From Dehalococcoidia bacterium (lineage in GTDB: Bacteria; Chloroflexota; Dehalococcoidia; GIF9; AB-539-J10), in assembly GCA_030610855.1 (NCBI GenBank), contig JAUWQY010000014.1:1-35999 (forward strand): DNA of 35,999 nt, in the 5' to 3' direction. This document shows positions 24,699 to 33,454 of this stretch, one piece after another. Numbering within the stretch: position 1 is the stretch's first letter; each line of letters starts with the position of its first letter. The translations under genes and the position numbers were made by a program. The notes under the pieces were generated by a model. The model was not told the origin of the DNA and did not search any database. It was given only the letters and a program-made list of their open reading frames with translations.

Positions 24699-26189
24699 AT
24701 GAGACGAGAGACAGTGGATTTTGAAAGACTATCTCGACGCATCGATGAAATCGCGGAGAGGTGGGATACTTCGGGTGCGGTTGTCGTCATTGCTGACGGC
24801 GAAACTGTCCACAGAAACACATACGGATATGCTGATCGGGAAGGAGGAATCCGAACATCACCTGATTCCACATATTTGATTTCTTCTAAGTCGCCGATGC
24901 TTATTGGGCTGTGCATCATGCAACTGGTCGACCGGAAGAGAGTTTCGCTGCGAGACACCCTGGATCAATACATTCCAGAGTACCGACATGCATCAAGAAT
25001 CACAGTAAAGCAGTTGCTCTACCACAACACCGGGATTCCCGACTATTTCTATAGTGGTAAGATGCTTGAACTGTCTCAGTCCAAGCATCATCAAGCTCTT
25101 TCCGACGAAGACCGGTTTCGGGTCGAGTGCTATGCATATGAATCACCGATCACATTCGCAGAGGTGCACGCCATCATTTCTGACGCTCGCCTTGAGTTCG
25201 AGCCCAGCAGTCGCAGCAGCAATTGGAGTGCCTCCAATGTGGTGTTTCTAAAAGAAATCATCGAGCGTGTGAGCGGGTTGAGCCTGGCCGGTTATCAGCG
25301 AAAGCACGTATTTGAACCGCTGGGCATGAATCAAACCGTTCCCGGATGCGATGCGACGACGGTCTCCTACGGATGCATCAAAGAAACCGTTTTGGTTCGT
25401 CTGCCCATTGTTGGAGAGATGGATCACGCTTTCAGAACAACAATCGACGACATGGTGAAGCTGATGAAAGGCGTTGTCAATCGACAATTGATGTCCGGAA
25501 GGACTTGGAAGACAGCTCTGCTTCATGACAGCACAGGAAGGGGAATCATTGCCGAACACGCAAACGGCGTTGCCTGCGGTGTGGGAGGCATACTCGGGTA
25601 TGAGTTCAATTTATACTTCGACCAGGACAGTAAGATATCCTATATCCATGTAACGAATGAAAGACAAAAACAGAGAAGAATCGACGATGAATGGTACTGG
25701 TTCCGCAAGGAAGTGCGACGGGCGATCGAGGAGGAAACAACATATCCAAGATTCACCTGCCTCAAACCGTACTCCCAGCAAAATGCCTGGGAGGCGATGG
25801 ATCTTGCCGTTCATGAGAGCCAGACGTCATTCGTGCTTGATGCCAAAGCTTCCCTATGCTATGCGCTTGCCAAACCTAAGGTGCGAAGATCTTATGTTCT
25901 CATGGAAGGCAAGCGTTCGGTTGGCCTGTTGGTGTTGGCGATTGACAAGAAGAAATCACTCTACGACGTTGATATACTGCTGATTGACAAGAGGTATCAA
26001 AGGCGCGGATTCGGGAAAATCATCCTAAGCAAGGCCTTGGAAATCCTGAAACAACACGGTGCCAGAAGAATTGAGATCGGTGTAAACAGATTCAACATCG
26101 CCGCCCAAAGGCTATACTTCAGTCTCGGATTTGAGCGAGTTGCAGTTTATGAACAGGGCATGTGGCTTCGCATCGATCTGGAGATATGA
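24699..26189 (+). CDS. degenerate beta-lactamase-fold domain fused to GNAT acetyltransferase
   Basis: 496 residues. Residues 1-345 align with serine beta-lactamase/class C-type hydrolases (LCIMQLVDRKRVSLRDTLDQ; ITVKQLLYHNTGIPDY; EIIERVSGLSLAGY; VFEPLGMNQT), but all three catalytic motifs are altered: the SxxK place reads S63-K-S-P, the YxN place reads W176-S-A178, and the K/HTG place reads VGG (near 295). Residues about 350-496 are a GNAT domain with the acetyl-CoA loop RYQRRGFGKIIL (432-443) and VNRFNIAAQRLYFSLGFERV. Thus a probable ligand-binding or dead hydrolase module joined to a live N-acetyltransferase. It sits 11 nt before the ligase gene and may share a transcript. Confidence 0.8.
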   Translation: MRRETVDFERLSRRIDEIAERWDTSGAVVVIADGETVHRNTYGYADREGGIRTSPDSTYLISSKSPMLIGLCIMQLVDRKRVSLRDTLDQYIPEYRHASRITVKQLLYHNTGIPDYFYSGKMLELSQSKHHQALSDEDRFRVECYAYESPITFAEVHAIISDARLEFEPSSRSSNWSASNVVFLKEIIERVSGLSLAGYQRKHVFEPLGMNQTVPGCDATTVSYGCIKETVLVRLPIVGEMDHAFRTTIDDMVKLMKGVVNRQLMSGRTWKTALLHDSTGRGIIAEHANGVACGVGGILGYEFNLYFDQDSKISYIHVTNERQKQRRIDDEWYWFRKEVRRAIEEETTYPRFTCLKPYSQQNAWEAMDLAVHESQTSFVLDAKASLCYALAKPKVRRSYVLMEGKRSVGLLVLAIDKKKSLYDVDILLIDKRYQRRGFGKIILSKALEILKQHGARRIEIGVNRFNIAAQRLYFSLGFERVAVYEQGMWLRIDLEI

Positions 26190-26200
26190 GGAGGTTGTCT

Positions 26201-27739
26201 ATGGATTTAAGAACCTGGATGGAGGATAAGGTCAGAACGAACTACGACCGGGTTCTTCTTGTTTTTGAGGGCAAGGAGTATACATACGGGGAGTTTGATC
26301 GCAATGTCAACAGGGCTGCCAATGCTCTGGCAGGGCTTGGTATTGGCAGGGGAGACAAGGTTGGGATTATGCTTCCAAACGTTCCCGAGCATTTATATAC
26401 CTGGCTAGGGTCTATGAAGTTGGGGGCTATAGATGTTCCCATTAATCCTCAGTTCAAGGGGAAGTTGCTTGCCGATATCATCAATCACTGTGATCTGGAT
26501 GCAATAGTGATCGACCAAGAAATCTATGAGGGTACTCGAAGTGAAGTGGATTCAGTAGGTAGAAAGCTCGTTTACAGCGGAAACGGCGTGAGAATCGCCG
26601 ATGAAGGGGTTTCTTGGTTCTCGAGTCTGATGGATGGCACGAGTGGAGAGAATCCTCCCGTCACGGATATGAAAGGGAGCGATGTTGTGAGCTTCATCTT
26701 CACGAGCGGGACTACCGGGTTGCCGAAGGCTGCCATGCTCCCTCACGCCTACTACATTCATCATGCGGAGAAATGGGCTCGCACCATGCAGACTTCGCGG
26801 GAGGACAGGTTCTTCTGTCCTCTGCCCCTGTACCATGTGGTAAGAGTGACGGGTTTCCTGACGGCAATCGCGTCGGAAGCCAGCTTTGTCTTGGGGAGGA
26901 GATTCAGCTCCAGTACCTTCTGGGACCAGGCCAGGGAAACCGGCTTCAACGTGTTTGCCGGTCATTTCGCGATCTATGACATGCTGTTGAATACGCCGGA
27001 AAGGCCTGATGACCGGGAGAACCCGGTGGATAAAGTCAATGGTATCCTTCCTCGTTGCGTTGACATGGTCAGAGAGAGGTTCGGGATAGACAAGTGTTAC
27101 AACACTTTTGGTATGACTGAGGTAGGGTTTCCTTGCATCGTAGCGTTGGAAAAGGGCGTTGCCGAGGATCTCTGCGGCCCACCGGGCAACGACTTTGAAG
27201 TCAAGATCTTCGACGATGCCGATGAGGAACTGCCGGAGGGCGAAGTAGGGGAGATAGTGTGTAAGCCTAGAGAGCCGGATATCATATTCAAGGGTTACTA
27301 CAGACAGGAGGAGAAGACCCTTGAAACGTGTCGTAATCTCTGGTTTCACACTGGAGACTTAGGATATATGAAGCAGGGGAACCTTGTCTTTAAGGAGAGG
27401 AGGTCGGAGAGCATAAGAAGGGCGGGGGAGTTCGTTCCCATCGATCACACGGAAGAGGTGTTAAGATCCCATCCTCAAGTGAAAGATGCTGCGATTTGCG
27501 GAGTCCAGTCTGAGATAGGGGAGCAGAACGTGAAGGCCTCGATCGTATTGAGGGATGGAGAGACGCTGAAACCCGAAGAGTTTGTTGCTTACTGTCAAAA
27601 GCATTTGCCGAAATTTGCAGTGCCAAGATTTGTTGAGTTCATCGATGAGCTTCCGAGGACTCCAGGCACGGAAAAGGTTCAGAGATACAAACTGCGTGAG
27701 AGAGGGACAGAAGAAGCCTGGGATCTCGGGAGACACTAA
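26201..27739 (+). CDS. AMP-dependent acyl-CoA synthetase / ligase
   Basis: 512 residues from ATG 26201 (GAGGAGG at 26188-26194 sets it; a longer frame from 26162 would overlap the previous gene). Carboxylate is adenylated, then passed to CoA. P-loop FTSGTTGLPKAAML; A5 NTFGMTEVG; A7 WFHTGDLGY; A8 KERRSESIRRAGEFVP; and the catalytic lysine of A10 in TPGTEKVQRYKL. Similar to CaiC-type and other small-acid ligases; the substrate is unknown. It precedes nadB by about 25 nt. Confidence 0.9.
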   Translation: MDLRTWMEDKVRTNYDRVLLVFEGKEYTYGEFDRNVNRAANALAGLGIGRGDKVGIMLPNVPEHLYTWLGSMKLGAIDVPINPQFKGKLLADIINHCDLDAIVIDQEIYEGTRSEVDSVGRKLVYSGNGVRIADEGVSWFSSLMDGTSGENPPVTDMKGSDVVSFIFTSGTTGLPKAAMLPHAYYIHHAEKWARTMQTSREDRFFCPLPLYHVVRVTGFLTAIASEASFVLGRRFSSSTFWDQARETGFNVFAGHFAIYDMLLNTPERPDDRENPVDKVNGILPRCVDMVRERFGIDKCYNTFGMTEVGFPCIVALEKGVAEDLCGPPGNDFEVKIFDDADEELPEGEVGEIVCKPREPDIIFKGYYRQEEKTLETCRNLWFHTGDLGYMKQGNLVFKERRSESIRRAGEFVPIDHTEEVLRSHPQVKDAAICGVQSEIGEQNVKASIVLRDGETLKPEEFVAYCQKHLPKFAVPRFVEFIDELPRTPGTEKVQRYKLRERGTEEAWDLGRH

Positions 27740-27763
27740 GTCGACGCTGTTGCAACAGATGTG

Positions 27764-29329
27764 ATGAAGACGAACTATTGTGACTATATCATAATCGGCA
27801 GTGGTATTGCCGGGCTCTATATTGCCTTGCTTGCCATAGAGCGGGGCAGTGTTCTGGTCCTGACCAAGGGCAGCATAGATGACTGCAACACCAGATATGC
27901 TCAAGGCGGCATTGCTGTCGCCATGGGTAAAGATGATTCGCCCGAACTCCATTTCAGAGACACTGTGTCTGCGGGGGATGGCCTTTCTGACGTCGAAGCA
28001 GTGCGCATTTTGACGGAGGAAGCTGCTGACTGCGTTGCTGATCTAATCAGATTTGGAGTACCGTTTGACACTTTGAACGGCGAGATCACTCTTAGCAGAG
28101 AAGCAGCTCATAGCGTTTCGCGCATCATGCATGCCGGCGGAGATGCCACCGGGGAGCATATCGAGGTCACCTTAAGTCGCCGTGTGCGCTCGACATCCAT
28201 CAAGGTCCTGGAAAACTGCCTTGCTACTGAAATCCTGCTACAGAATGGCAAGGTGAATGGTGTGAGGGCCCTTGATTGCCGCACCGGCTCTGTAGAGGAG
28301 TATGGCTGCCGATCTCTTATCTTAGCTACCGGTGGTGCCGGGCGACTGTTCAAGTACACCACTAACTCCGATGTGGTTACCGGAGATGGGATCGCCCTGG
28401 CTTTCGAAGCCGGTGTCGAGATAAGCGATATGGAATTCTTCCAGTTTCATCCCACAGTTCTTCGCCTCCCAGGGGTGGCTCCTTTCCTTATCTCCGAAGC
28501 GGTTAGAGGGGAGGGTGGCATACTACGAAATGTGGAAGGCCGCCGGTTCATGCCGGATTATGTTGCCCAGGCTGAGATGGCGCCCAGGGACATAGTAGCC
28601 CGTAGCATTGTATACGAGATGCAGAAGACCCGCAACGACAGGGTCTTCCTCGATGTCACCCACTTGCCGCCTCGGTTGGTTACCACCCGCTTCCCCCAGA
28701 TTTATCGCTTCTGTCAGGATCATGGTCTGGATATCACCGGAGGGCTTATTCCCGTGGCACCTGCCGCTCACTACCTCATGGGAGGGGTGAAGGCCAATAG
28801 CTGGGGAGAGACGAATATTCCGGGGTTGTTTGCTGCTGGCGAGACTGCCTGCACGGGGGCGCATGGTGCCAACAGGCTGGCATCAAATTCACTGCTTGAG
28901 TCAGTGGTTTTTGGCAAGAGGGTAGTGCAGGGAACTGAGGGGGCAGGGTCTGCGGAAAGCCGCGCGCCGGCAGCCGTTGAACACCTGTACTCTCTGCCCG
29001 AACATGAGCCATCGCGACAGGTCGGGAGTGCCCCACCGCTCAATCTACCCAACCTTCAGTCTCTGACGTGGGATAAGGTAGGTATTATTCGTTCTGGCAA
29101 GGAACTCGAAGAGGCAGCGGGTGTTCTGGCCATCTGGGAAAGGCTCATGCCTCAGCCTGGCGATCGTCCCTCCTATGAGCTGAGTAACCTGGTATTATGT
29201 GCTAGACTGATGACTGAGGCTGCTTTGCTCCGCGAGGAAAGCCGGGGCGCCCACTTTCGTACTGATTTCCCTCGCACTTCGCCGGAGTGGCAGCGACGCA
29301 TCGTTTTCAGGAAGAATGTCGCCAGATAG
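27764..29329 (+). CDS. nadB: L-aspartate oxidase
   Basis: FAD enzyme that oxidises aspartate to iminoaspartate for NAD synthesis (with fumarate as electron acceptor in anaerobes). 521 residues: FAD loop IIIGSGIAGLYIALLAIERG, RYAQGGIAVAMG, the EFFQFHPTVL strand, LISEAVRGEGGIL, and the MGGVKANSWGETNIPGLFAAGE-type C-terminal FAD contact, with SLLESVVFGKR after it. ATG 27764 is taken; the adjacent GTG 27761 is also in frame. It overlaps nadC by 14 nt. nadA is not in the window. Confidence 0.95.
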   Translation: MKTNYCDYIIIGSGIAGLYIALLAIERGSVLVLTKGSIDDCNTRYAQGGIAVAMGKDDSPELHFRDTVSAGDGLSDVEAVRILTEEAADCVADLIRFGVPFDTLNGEITLSREAAHSVSRIMHAGGDATGEHIEVTLSRRVRSTSIKVLENCLATEILLQNGKVNGVRALDCRTGSVEEYGCRSLILATGGAGRLFKYTTNSDVVTGDGIALAFEAGVEISDMEFFQFHPTVLRLPGVAPFLISEAVRGEGGILRNVEGRRFMPDYVAQAEMAPRDIVARSIVYEMQKTRNDRVFLDVTHLPPRLVTTRFPQIYRFCQDHGLDITGGLIPVAPAAHYLMGGVKANSWGETNIPGLFAAGETACTGAHGANRLASNSLLESVVFGKRVVQGTEGAGSAESRAPAAVEHLYSLPEHEPSRQVGSAPPLNLPNLQSLTWDKVGIIRSGKELEEAAGVLAIWERLMPQPGDRPSYELSNLVLCARLMTEAALLREESRGAHFRTDFPRTSPEWQRRIVFRKNVAR

Positions 29330-30260
29330 ACATCGGATTGAAGAAGTCATTGAGCGCGCCTTGGCTGAGGATCTCGGCCAGGGTGATGTTACTACTGCGG
29401 CCTTAATATCCGTGCACCAGCGCGGGGTTGGCTTCATTGTGATCAAAGAGGAAGGGATCCTGGCTGGCACAGGACTGGCAAAACAGGTTTTCCAGCGTGT
29501 TGATCCGCAGTTAGAGGTGGAGCTTCTCTTAGAGGACGGGGCCAGAGTTAAGCCGGGTAGCAAGGCGGCCAGAGTTACAGGCAGTTTCGCCAGCATTCTG
29601 AAAGGGGAGCGGGTAGCCCTGAATTTCCTCCAGCGCCTGAGTGGCATCGCTTCGGAGACAAGTCGCTATGTAGAAAGCGTTCGCGGATTACCTGTGCGTA
29701 TCATGGACACCCGAAAGACAACGCCAGGCTTAAGGTCGCTGGAGAAGTATGCCGTCAGGGTAGGCGGCGGCCGGAATCACCGCATGAACCTGGGCGAAGG
29801 CATACTTATCAAGGATAATCATCTGGCGGCACTCCGAAAGCAGGGGTTGAGTATCAAGGAGATTGTAGCCAGAGCAAGGCAGAATGCTCCGCCGTCATTG
29901 CCAGAATCTCCCTCCCTATCATTGCTAGAATCTCTCCCCTCGTCATTGCGAGGAGCGAAGCGACGAAGCAATCTCCAGGCAAGGCAGATTCAAGTCGAAG
30001 TGGAGGTCGGGACCGTGCAGGAAGCTTTGGAGGCCGTTGAAGCTGGAGCAGATATCGTTATGCTCGACAATATGGATATCGAGAATATGCGTGAGGCGGT
30101 GAAATCCATTCAGGGACGCGCCTTGGTTGAAGCCTCCGGTGGGATCACGCTGGACAATGTCCGAGCTGTAGCAGAAACCGGCGTTGATTTCATCTCCATC
30201 GGCGCCCTTACTCACTCAGTCAGGGCACTGGATATTAGTCTTGAATTTGAAAACGGTTGA
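29316..30260 (+). CDS. nadC: nicotinate-nucleotide pyrophosphorylase with in-frame repeat insert
   Basis: Quinolinate phosphoribosyltransferase: quinolinate plus PRPP gives nicotinate mononucleotide. 314 residues, about 30 more than usual. Core motifs are GERVALNFLQRLSGIA, DTRKTTPGLRSLEKYAV, GGGRNHRMNLGEGILIKDNH, EVEV, MLDN and EASGGI. The extra segment (residues about 193-223, between ARQNAP and IQVEVEV) is encoded by an interspersed repeat (29892-29984). It falls in the loop before a core strand and keeps the frame, so the enzyme may work. Overlap with nadB suggests translational coupling. Confidence 0.93.
   Translation: MSPDRHRIEEVIERALAEDLGQGDVTTAALISVHQRGVGFIVIKEEGILAGTGLAKQVFQRVDPQLEVELLLEDGARVKPGSKAARVTGSFASILKGERVALNFLQRLSGIASETSRYVESVRGLPVRIMDTRKTTPGLRSLEKYAVRVGGGRNHRMNLGEGILIKDNHLAALRKQGLSIKEIVARARQNAPPSLPESPSLSLLESLPSSLRGAKRRSNLQARQIQVEVEVGTVQEALEAVEAGADIVMLDNMDIENMREAVKSIQGRALVEASGGITLDNVRAVAETGVDFISIGALTHSVRALDISLEFENG
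29892..29984 (+). repeat. short interspersed repeat inserted inside nadC
   Basis: Three successive 24-nt units begin CGTCATTGCCAGAATC (29893), TATCATTGCTAGAATC (29917) and CGTCATTGCGAGGAGC (29941); the last continues into GCAATCTC (29968-29975). The 24-nt period keeps the reading frame and encodes a low-complexity peptide containing SLRGAKRRSNL. The third unit shares both ends with the repeat at 20575-20611 in opposite orientation. Confidence 0.85.
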
Positions 30261-30273
30261 TCAAGGAAACGCA

Positions 30274-30294
30274 GACGATCACTGCCTGATCGTC
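30274..30294. terminator. hairpin between convergent nadC and methyltransferase genes
   Basis: GACGATCA, loop CTGCC, TGATCGTC: a perfect 8-bp stem with a 5-nt loop in the 32-nt convergent gap, overlapping the methyltransferase stop codon. There is no T tract on either side, so it is a candidate bidirectional terminator only. Confidence 0.4.
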
Positions 30295-30892
30295 ACTGAG
30301 GGCTCTTCTGAGCAATAACGAGATATCGTTCTGTGCTATCCTCGAAGTGGGTTATCTTCAACCCGGCCTGCTCTGCTTGTTCTCTTAGCTGATATTCATC
30401 CGGTAGATAGTCGTTGGCAACTATGCCGCCAATAGACTGATGTAGCTGATTAATCATCGCCCGGCTCATGGTGTGGCAGATGACCAGCCTGCCACCGTTA
30501 TTGAGGACCCTGGCCATTTCCTTTAATGCCTTGACCTTGTCGTCAAAATGAGGAAAGACACTGTTGCATATAGCCAGGTCAACTGAATGATCAGCAAGGG
30601 GAATAGCCATAGCATCAGCTTGAATAAGATCAACCATAGACTGGAAGGTTTTGCCTTTTGCTTGTCCCAGCATCTCCGCCGAGAGATCCAGGGCTACAAT
30701 CCTCCCCTGATCATCAAGCGCTGTGATTAAGAAAGGGAAAAGAATGCCCGTACCGCTCCCAATATCAAGCACACAATACCCGGGTTCAATGTCCAATTCC
30801 TTGACGATGCTGCTGAGGCATTCTCGACGTTCTTGAGTAAGCTGTTCATCCCAGGTTGGCGCCAGTTGATCGAAATATTCTTGGAGTTGCAT
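30293..30892 (-). CDS. class I SAM-dependent methyltransferase
   Basis: About 199 residues, beginning MQLQEYFDQLAPTWDEQLTQ. SAM loop VLDIGSGTGILFPFL, the acidic residue after strand 2 in IVALDLSAEML, QADAMAIPLADHSVDLAICN and VLNNGGRLVICHT are those of UbiE/Methyltransf_11 proteins. The start at ATG 30892 lies 2 nt after the permease stop; ATG 30922 is an alternative overlapping the permease gene by 28 nt. It is last in the metal-transporter operon. The substrate is unknown. Confidence 0.88.
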   Translation of the reverse strand: MQLQEYFDQLAPTWDEQLTQERRECLSSIVKELDIEPGYCVLDIGSGTGILFPFLITALDDQGRIVALDLSAEMLGQAKGKTFQSMVDLIQADAMAIPLADHSVDLAICNSVFPHFDDKVKALKEMARVLNNGGRLVICHTMSRAMINQLHQSIGGIVANDYLPDEYQLREQAEQAGLKITHFEDSTERYLVIAQKSPQ

Positions 30893-30894
30893 AG

Positions 30895-31734
30895 CTAACC
30901 TGCTAACCGAACTTGTCGCCATCGCTTCACTTTTCTCTTCGGAGAGAATGCCGTTGCCAGGCCGAAGATAACAGAAGAGGTTATCACGATGGAAGCCCCC
31001 GACGGAGTATCCAGGAGATAAGAAGCTGCGAGTCCCGCCCAGCAAGAAATGATGCCAAAGGCAATGGCGATAAGGAGCATCCGCTTTAAGCTATAAGTGA
31101 GCTGGTAGGCAGCGGCTGCGGGATTGAGAATCAGGCTGTAAATGAGCAAGCCACCGATACTCTGCAGCGAAGCGGTGATAGTCACCCCGGTGGAGAAGAG
31201 CAGGCCGTAGAAAACAACGGTCGCCGGTATGCCCACGGCCAGAGCTACCTCCCGATGGCAAATCACCGCTTGAATCTCCTTATAGAAAATGACCGCCAGC
31301 CCGACTATTGCGGCTGTGGTAACGGCCAGAAAGACGAGATCCTGTCGCGTAACGGTCAGTATGCTCCCCCAGAACAGGCTTAAGGCTTCAGTCCTGGCTC
31401 CGGGCATCAGGCCCATGAAAAGGAAAGCAAGTCCCAGCATCAGGGAGAAAACAATGCCGATTGAAGTATCGGGATTCAATTCCCCACGGTCAGTCATGGG
31501 TCCGATAATCGCTGCTGAGGCGAGGCTGAAGAGCAATGCCCCGATCAGGGGGTTAAAGCCCAGCCAGAGGCCAAGAAGAGCACCGGCAAAAGCGGCGTGG
31601 GCAATGCATACTCCGATAAAGGATAGGTGCATAGTAACCACGAAGACGCCCACCACAGAACAGGTTATGCCGCCGCATAAGCCGGCAAGAATGGCGTTTT
31701 GCATGAATTGATATTGAAGAATAGAGGTACCCAT
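30895..31734 (-). CDS. metal ABC transporter permease (ZnuB/MntB type)
   Basis: 279 residues, about eight or nine membrane helices; ABC-3 family. QYQFMQNAILAGLCGGITCS, SFIGVCIAHAAFAGALLGLW, and the coupling-helix-like GGLLIYSLILNPAAAAYQLT are typical. ATG 31734 is preferred; a TTG at 31758 would extend it into the ATPase gene. With the ATPase and receptor genes it builds a zinc- or manganese-type importer. Confidence 0.9.
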   Translation of the reverse strand: MGTSILQYQFMQNAILAGLCGGITCSVVGVFVVTMHLSFIGVCIAHAAFAGALLGLWLGFNPLIGALLFSLASAAIIGPMTDRGELNPDTSIGIVFSLMLGLAFLFMGLMPGARTEALSLFWGSILTVTRQDLVFLAVTTAAIVGLAVIFYKEIQAVICHREVALAVGIPATVVFYGLLFSTGVTITASLQSIGGLLIYSLILNPAAAAYQLTYSLKRMLLIAIAFGIISCWAGLAASYLLDTPSGASIVITSSVIFGLATAFSPKRKVKRWRQVRLAG

Positions 31735-31748
31735 ATCTCTGTTATTAG

Positions 31749-32519
31749 CTACGAGCAAAGCGGAGCAATCTCATTTGTTGCAGCGACCGGAGCCTCATAA
31801 AGCTGACTCAGTACGTCTTCCCTGAGCATCGACTCCGGGCTTCCTTGTTTCCATATCTTTCCTTCTTTCATCAGGATCAGGCGATGGCACATAGGGGGCA
31901 ATTGTTTAAGGTCATGAGTGACAAGCAAAGTAGTCATATGGTATTCCTTGTGAATAAGCTGTATAAGGCTCATTATCTCTCGCTGAGCTTTTGGGTCTAT
32001 TGAAGCTGTCGGCTCATCGAGAAGAAATATCTCAGGCTGCTGAACCAAAGCACGGGCTATGGCTGCCTTCTGGTATTCGCCTCCCGATAGATGCCCTATT
32101 GGGCGTCGGGATAAATGGGCCATGCCGACCATTTCCAACACGTTATCTACTGCTTCCCATTGAGCCCGTGTCGGCCAACGGAATAATCCTAGGCGACCAT
32201 AGCATCCCACCATCACCGTCTCTCTAACATTGATGGGCAGTCTGGGGTCGATACTATGCACCTGAGCCACATAACCTATGCACTTCCTTAGATTAATGCC
32301 GTTTCTCCCGTTTAGCTGCGACCCCAATACCCAGGCTTGGCCGTGAATCAATTTGCCCAGGCCATTGAGCACTGTAAGCAAGGTGGTCTTGCCGGCACCA
32401 TTGGGTCCGATGATGCCGATGAACTCTCCCTTCCTTACCTCCAGAGACACACCCTGTAAAGCCACATCTTCCCTGTAGGAAACCACAGCGTCTTGAATCT
32501 TGATGACTGTGTTATCCAT
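31749..32519 (-). CDS. metal ABC transporter ATP-binding protein (ZnuC/MntA-type)
   Basis: 256 residues with Walker A GPNGAGKTT, Q-loop VAQVHSIDPRLP, the LSGGEYQKAAIARAL signature, Walker B IFLLDEPTASID and the H-loop VTHDL. The VHSIDPRLPINV segment after the Q-loop is characteristic of metal-ABC (ABC-3) ATPases. ATG 32519 has GGAGG 7 nt upstream and overlaps the receptor stop by 8 nt; an earlier in-frame start at 32564 is less likely. Confidence 0.92.
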   Translation of the reverse strand: MDNTVIKIQDAVVSYREDVALQGVSLEVRKGEFIGIIGPNGAGKTTLLTVLNGLGKLIHGQAWVLGSQLNGRNGINLRKCIGYVAQVHSIDPRLPINVRETVMVGCYGRLGLFRWPTRAQWEAVDNVLEMVGMAHLSRRPIGHLSGGEYQKAAIARALVQQPEIFLLDEPTASIDPKAQREIMSLIQLIHKEYHMTTLLVTHDLKQLPPMCHRLILMKEGKIWKQGSPESMLREDVLSQLYEAPVAATNEIAPLCS

Positions 32520-33372
32520 ACTGCTGCCTCCATTCGGCCAAAGCTTCCAATAATAAGTCAACATTCTTGTCTATTGCCTTTTCCCAGATTCCGGTGTTTT
32601 CGAAGCCACCCGGGAAGTTGGATATAGTTACCTGAATTGCCCCGATATCCTGTGCCATGCTGGTCTCTGCGGCACCGCTCTGGAGATTATCGATCACTAA
32701 AGCTACCCCGGCCTCTTGAGCTTCAACCACCAGCTGTTGTACTTCCGTCACAATAAAGTCTTCGGGCCGACCATAGGTAGCCACGATGTCAAACCCGGCC
32801 CAGCTTACAAATCCTGCCTGCATATCAGCGCAAATTACCTTTACGTCCTCTACTCCTGCTTCCAGTAATCTACCTTTTACTTCCTCGCCTTTAGCCAGAA
32901 TCACCTGCACCCTTTCTGCGGCTTTCTCCTGATAATGCGCTGCGTTTTCCTCGTCTAGCTCGCCCAGGGCCCGGGCGATTTCATCTACCGCCTCAGCCTG
33001 AACCGGTGGTGTCATCCAGTTGCCTGTAATATCAATGACCCTGATAATGAGGTCGGGGTTTTGTGCAGCTTCAATCAGTCCGGTGACATTTTCGTAGTTT
33101 TGTTGATAATTGTGAACAAAGAAAGCTTTGCTGTTGGCCAGAGCCTCAATATCGCTCAGCTTCACATCGTAGCCTCCCGGACACATGCCCGGCGGTATAA
33201 AGGGACGAGATTCCAGTTTGCCATCAGCTACATCCTGAATAATGTTGCTGATAAACGCACTACCACCTACAATATCAACCGAAGGTTGGGCATGCTGGGC
33301 ACGGACCAAGAACGTCACCAAAACCCCCAGGAGCGCTGCTACCAAGAAGCCTAACAGAATTTTCTTTCTCAT
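32512..33372 (-). CDS. metal ABC transporter substrate-binding protein (cluster A-1)
   Basis: 286 residues; ATG 33372 with GGGAGG 6 nt upstream. N-terminal signal or anchor (MRKKILLGFLVAALLGVLVT, residues 1-20), no lipobox cysteine. TroA/ZnuA-type fold: PPGMCPGGYDVKLSDIEALA at 60-79, NYQQNYENV, and a C-terminal FPGGFENTGIWEKAIDKNVD. The first metal-binding position, usually DPHxYEP, reads C64-P-G-G-Y-D, so the usual histidine ligand is absent and a cysteine is nearby. The imported metal is therefore uncertain. The start of the operon; a possible operator lies at 33401-33420. Confidence 0.85.
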   Translation of the reverse strand: MRKKILLGFLVAALLGVLVTFLVRAQHAQPSVDIVGGSAFISNIIQDVADGKLESRPFIPPGMCPGGYDVKLSDIEALANSKAFFVHNYQQNYENVTGLIEAAQNPDLIIRVIDITGNWMTPPVQAEAVDEIARALGELDEENAAHYQEKAAERVQVILAKGEEVKGRLLEAGVEDVKVICADMQAGFVSWAGFDIVATYGRPEDFIVTEVQQLVVEAQEAGVALVIDNLQSGAAETSMAQDIGAIQVTISNFPGGFENTGIWEKAIDKNVDLLLEALAEWRQQYG

Positions 33373-33400
33373 GATTCCTCCCTTCAATACTCCATGTATC

Positions 33401-33420
33401 TGTAACTACGTGTAATTATC
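33401..33420. promoter_or_regulatory. tandem operator-like repeats upstream of the metal transporter operon
   Basis: TGTAACTACG followed directly by TGTAATTATC: two 10-nt direct copies, one helical turn apart, 29 nt upstream of the receptor gene. The position between the Fur-family gene and the transporter makes it a plausible metalloregulator site; it is a direct rather than inverted repeat, unlike the classical Fur or Zur box. Confidence 0.4.
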
Positions 33421-33454
33421 AGGCAAAGACAATCCCTCTTCAGGGGGGGGGCTT

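Noticed and set aside
26552-27349. 265-codon minus-strand frame opposite the acyl-CoA ligase gene
   Set aside because: It is antisense to conserved adenylation motifs.
29892-29984. CRISPR-like tandem repeat
   Set aside because: There are only three units, no spacers of foreign type, and the repeats are inside an intact gene.
33443-33451. Phase-variation switch at the G9 run
   Set aside because: The run is outside coding sequence, just after the Fur-family stop codon, so slippage would not change a reading frame; listed only as a site of possible length error.
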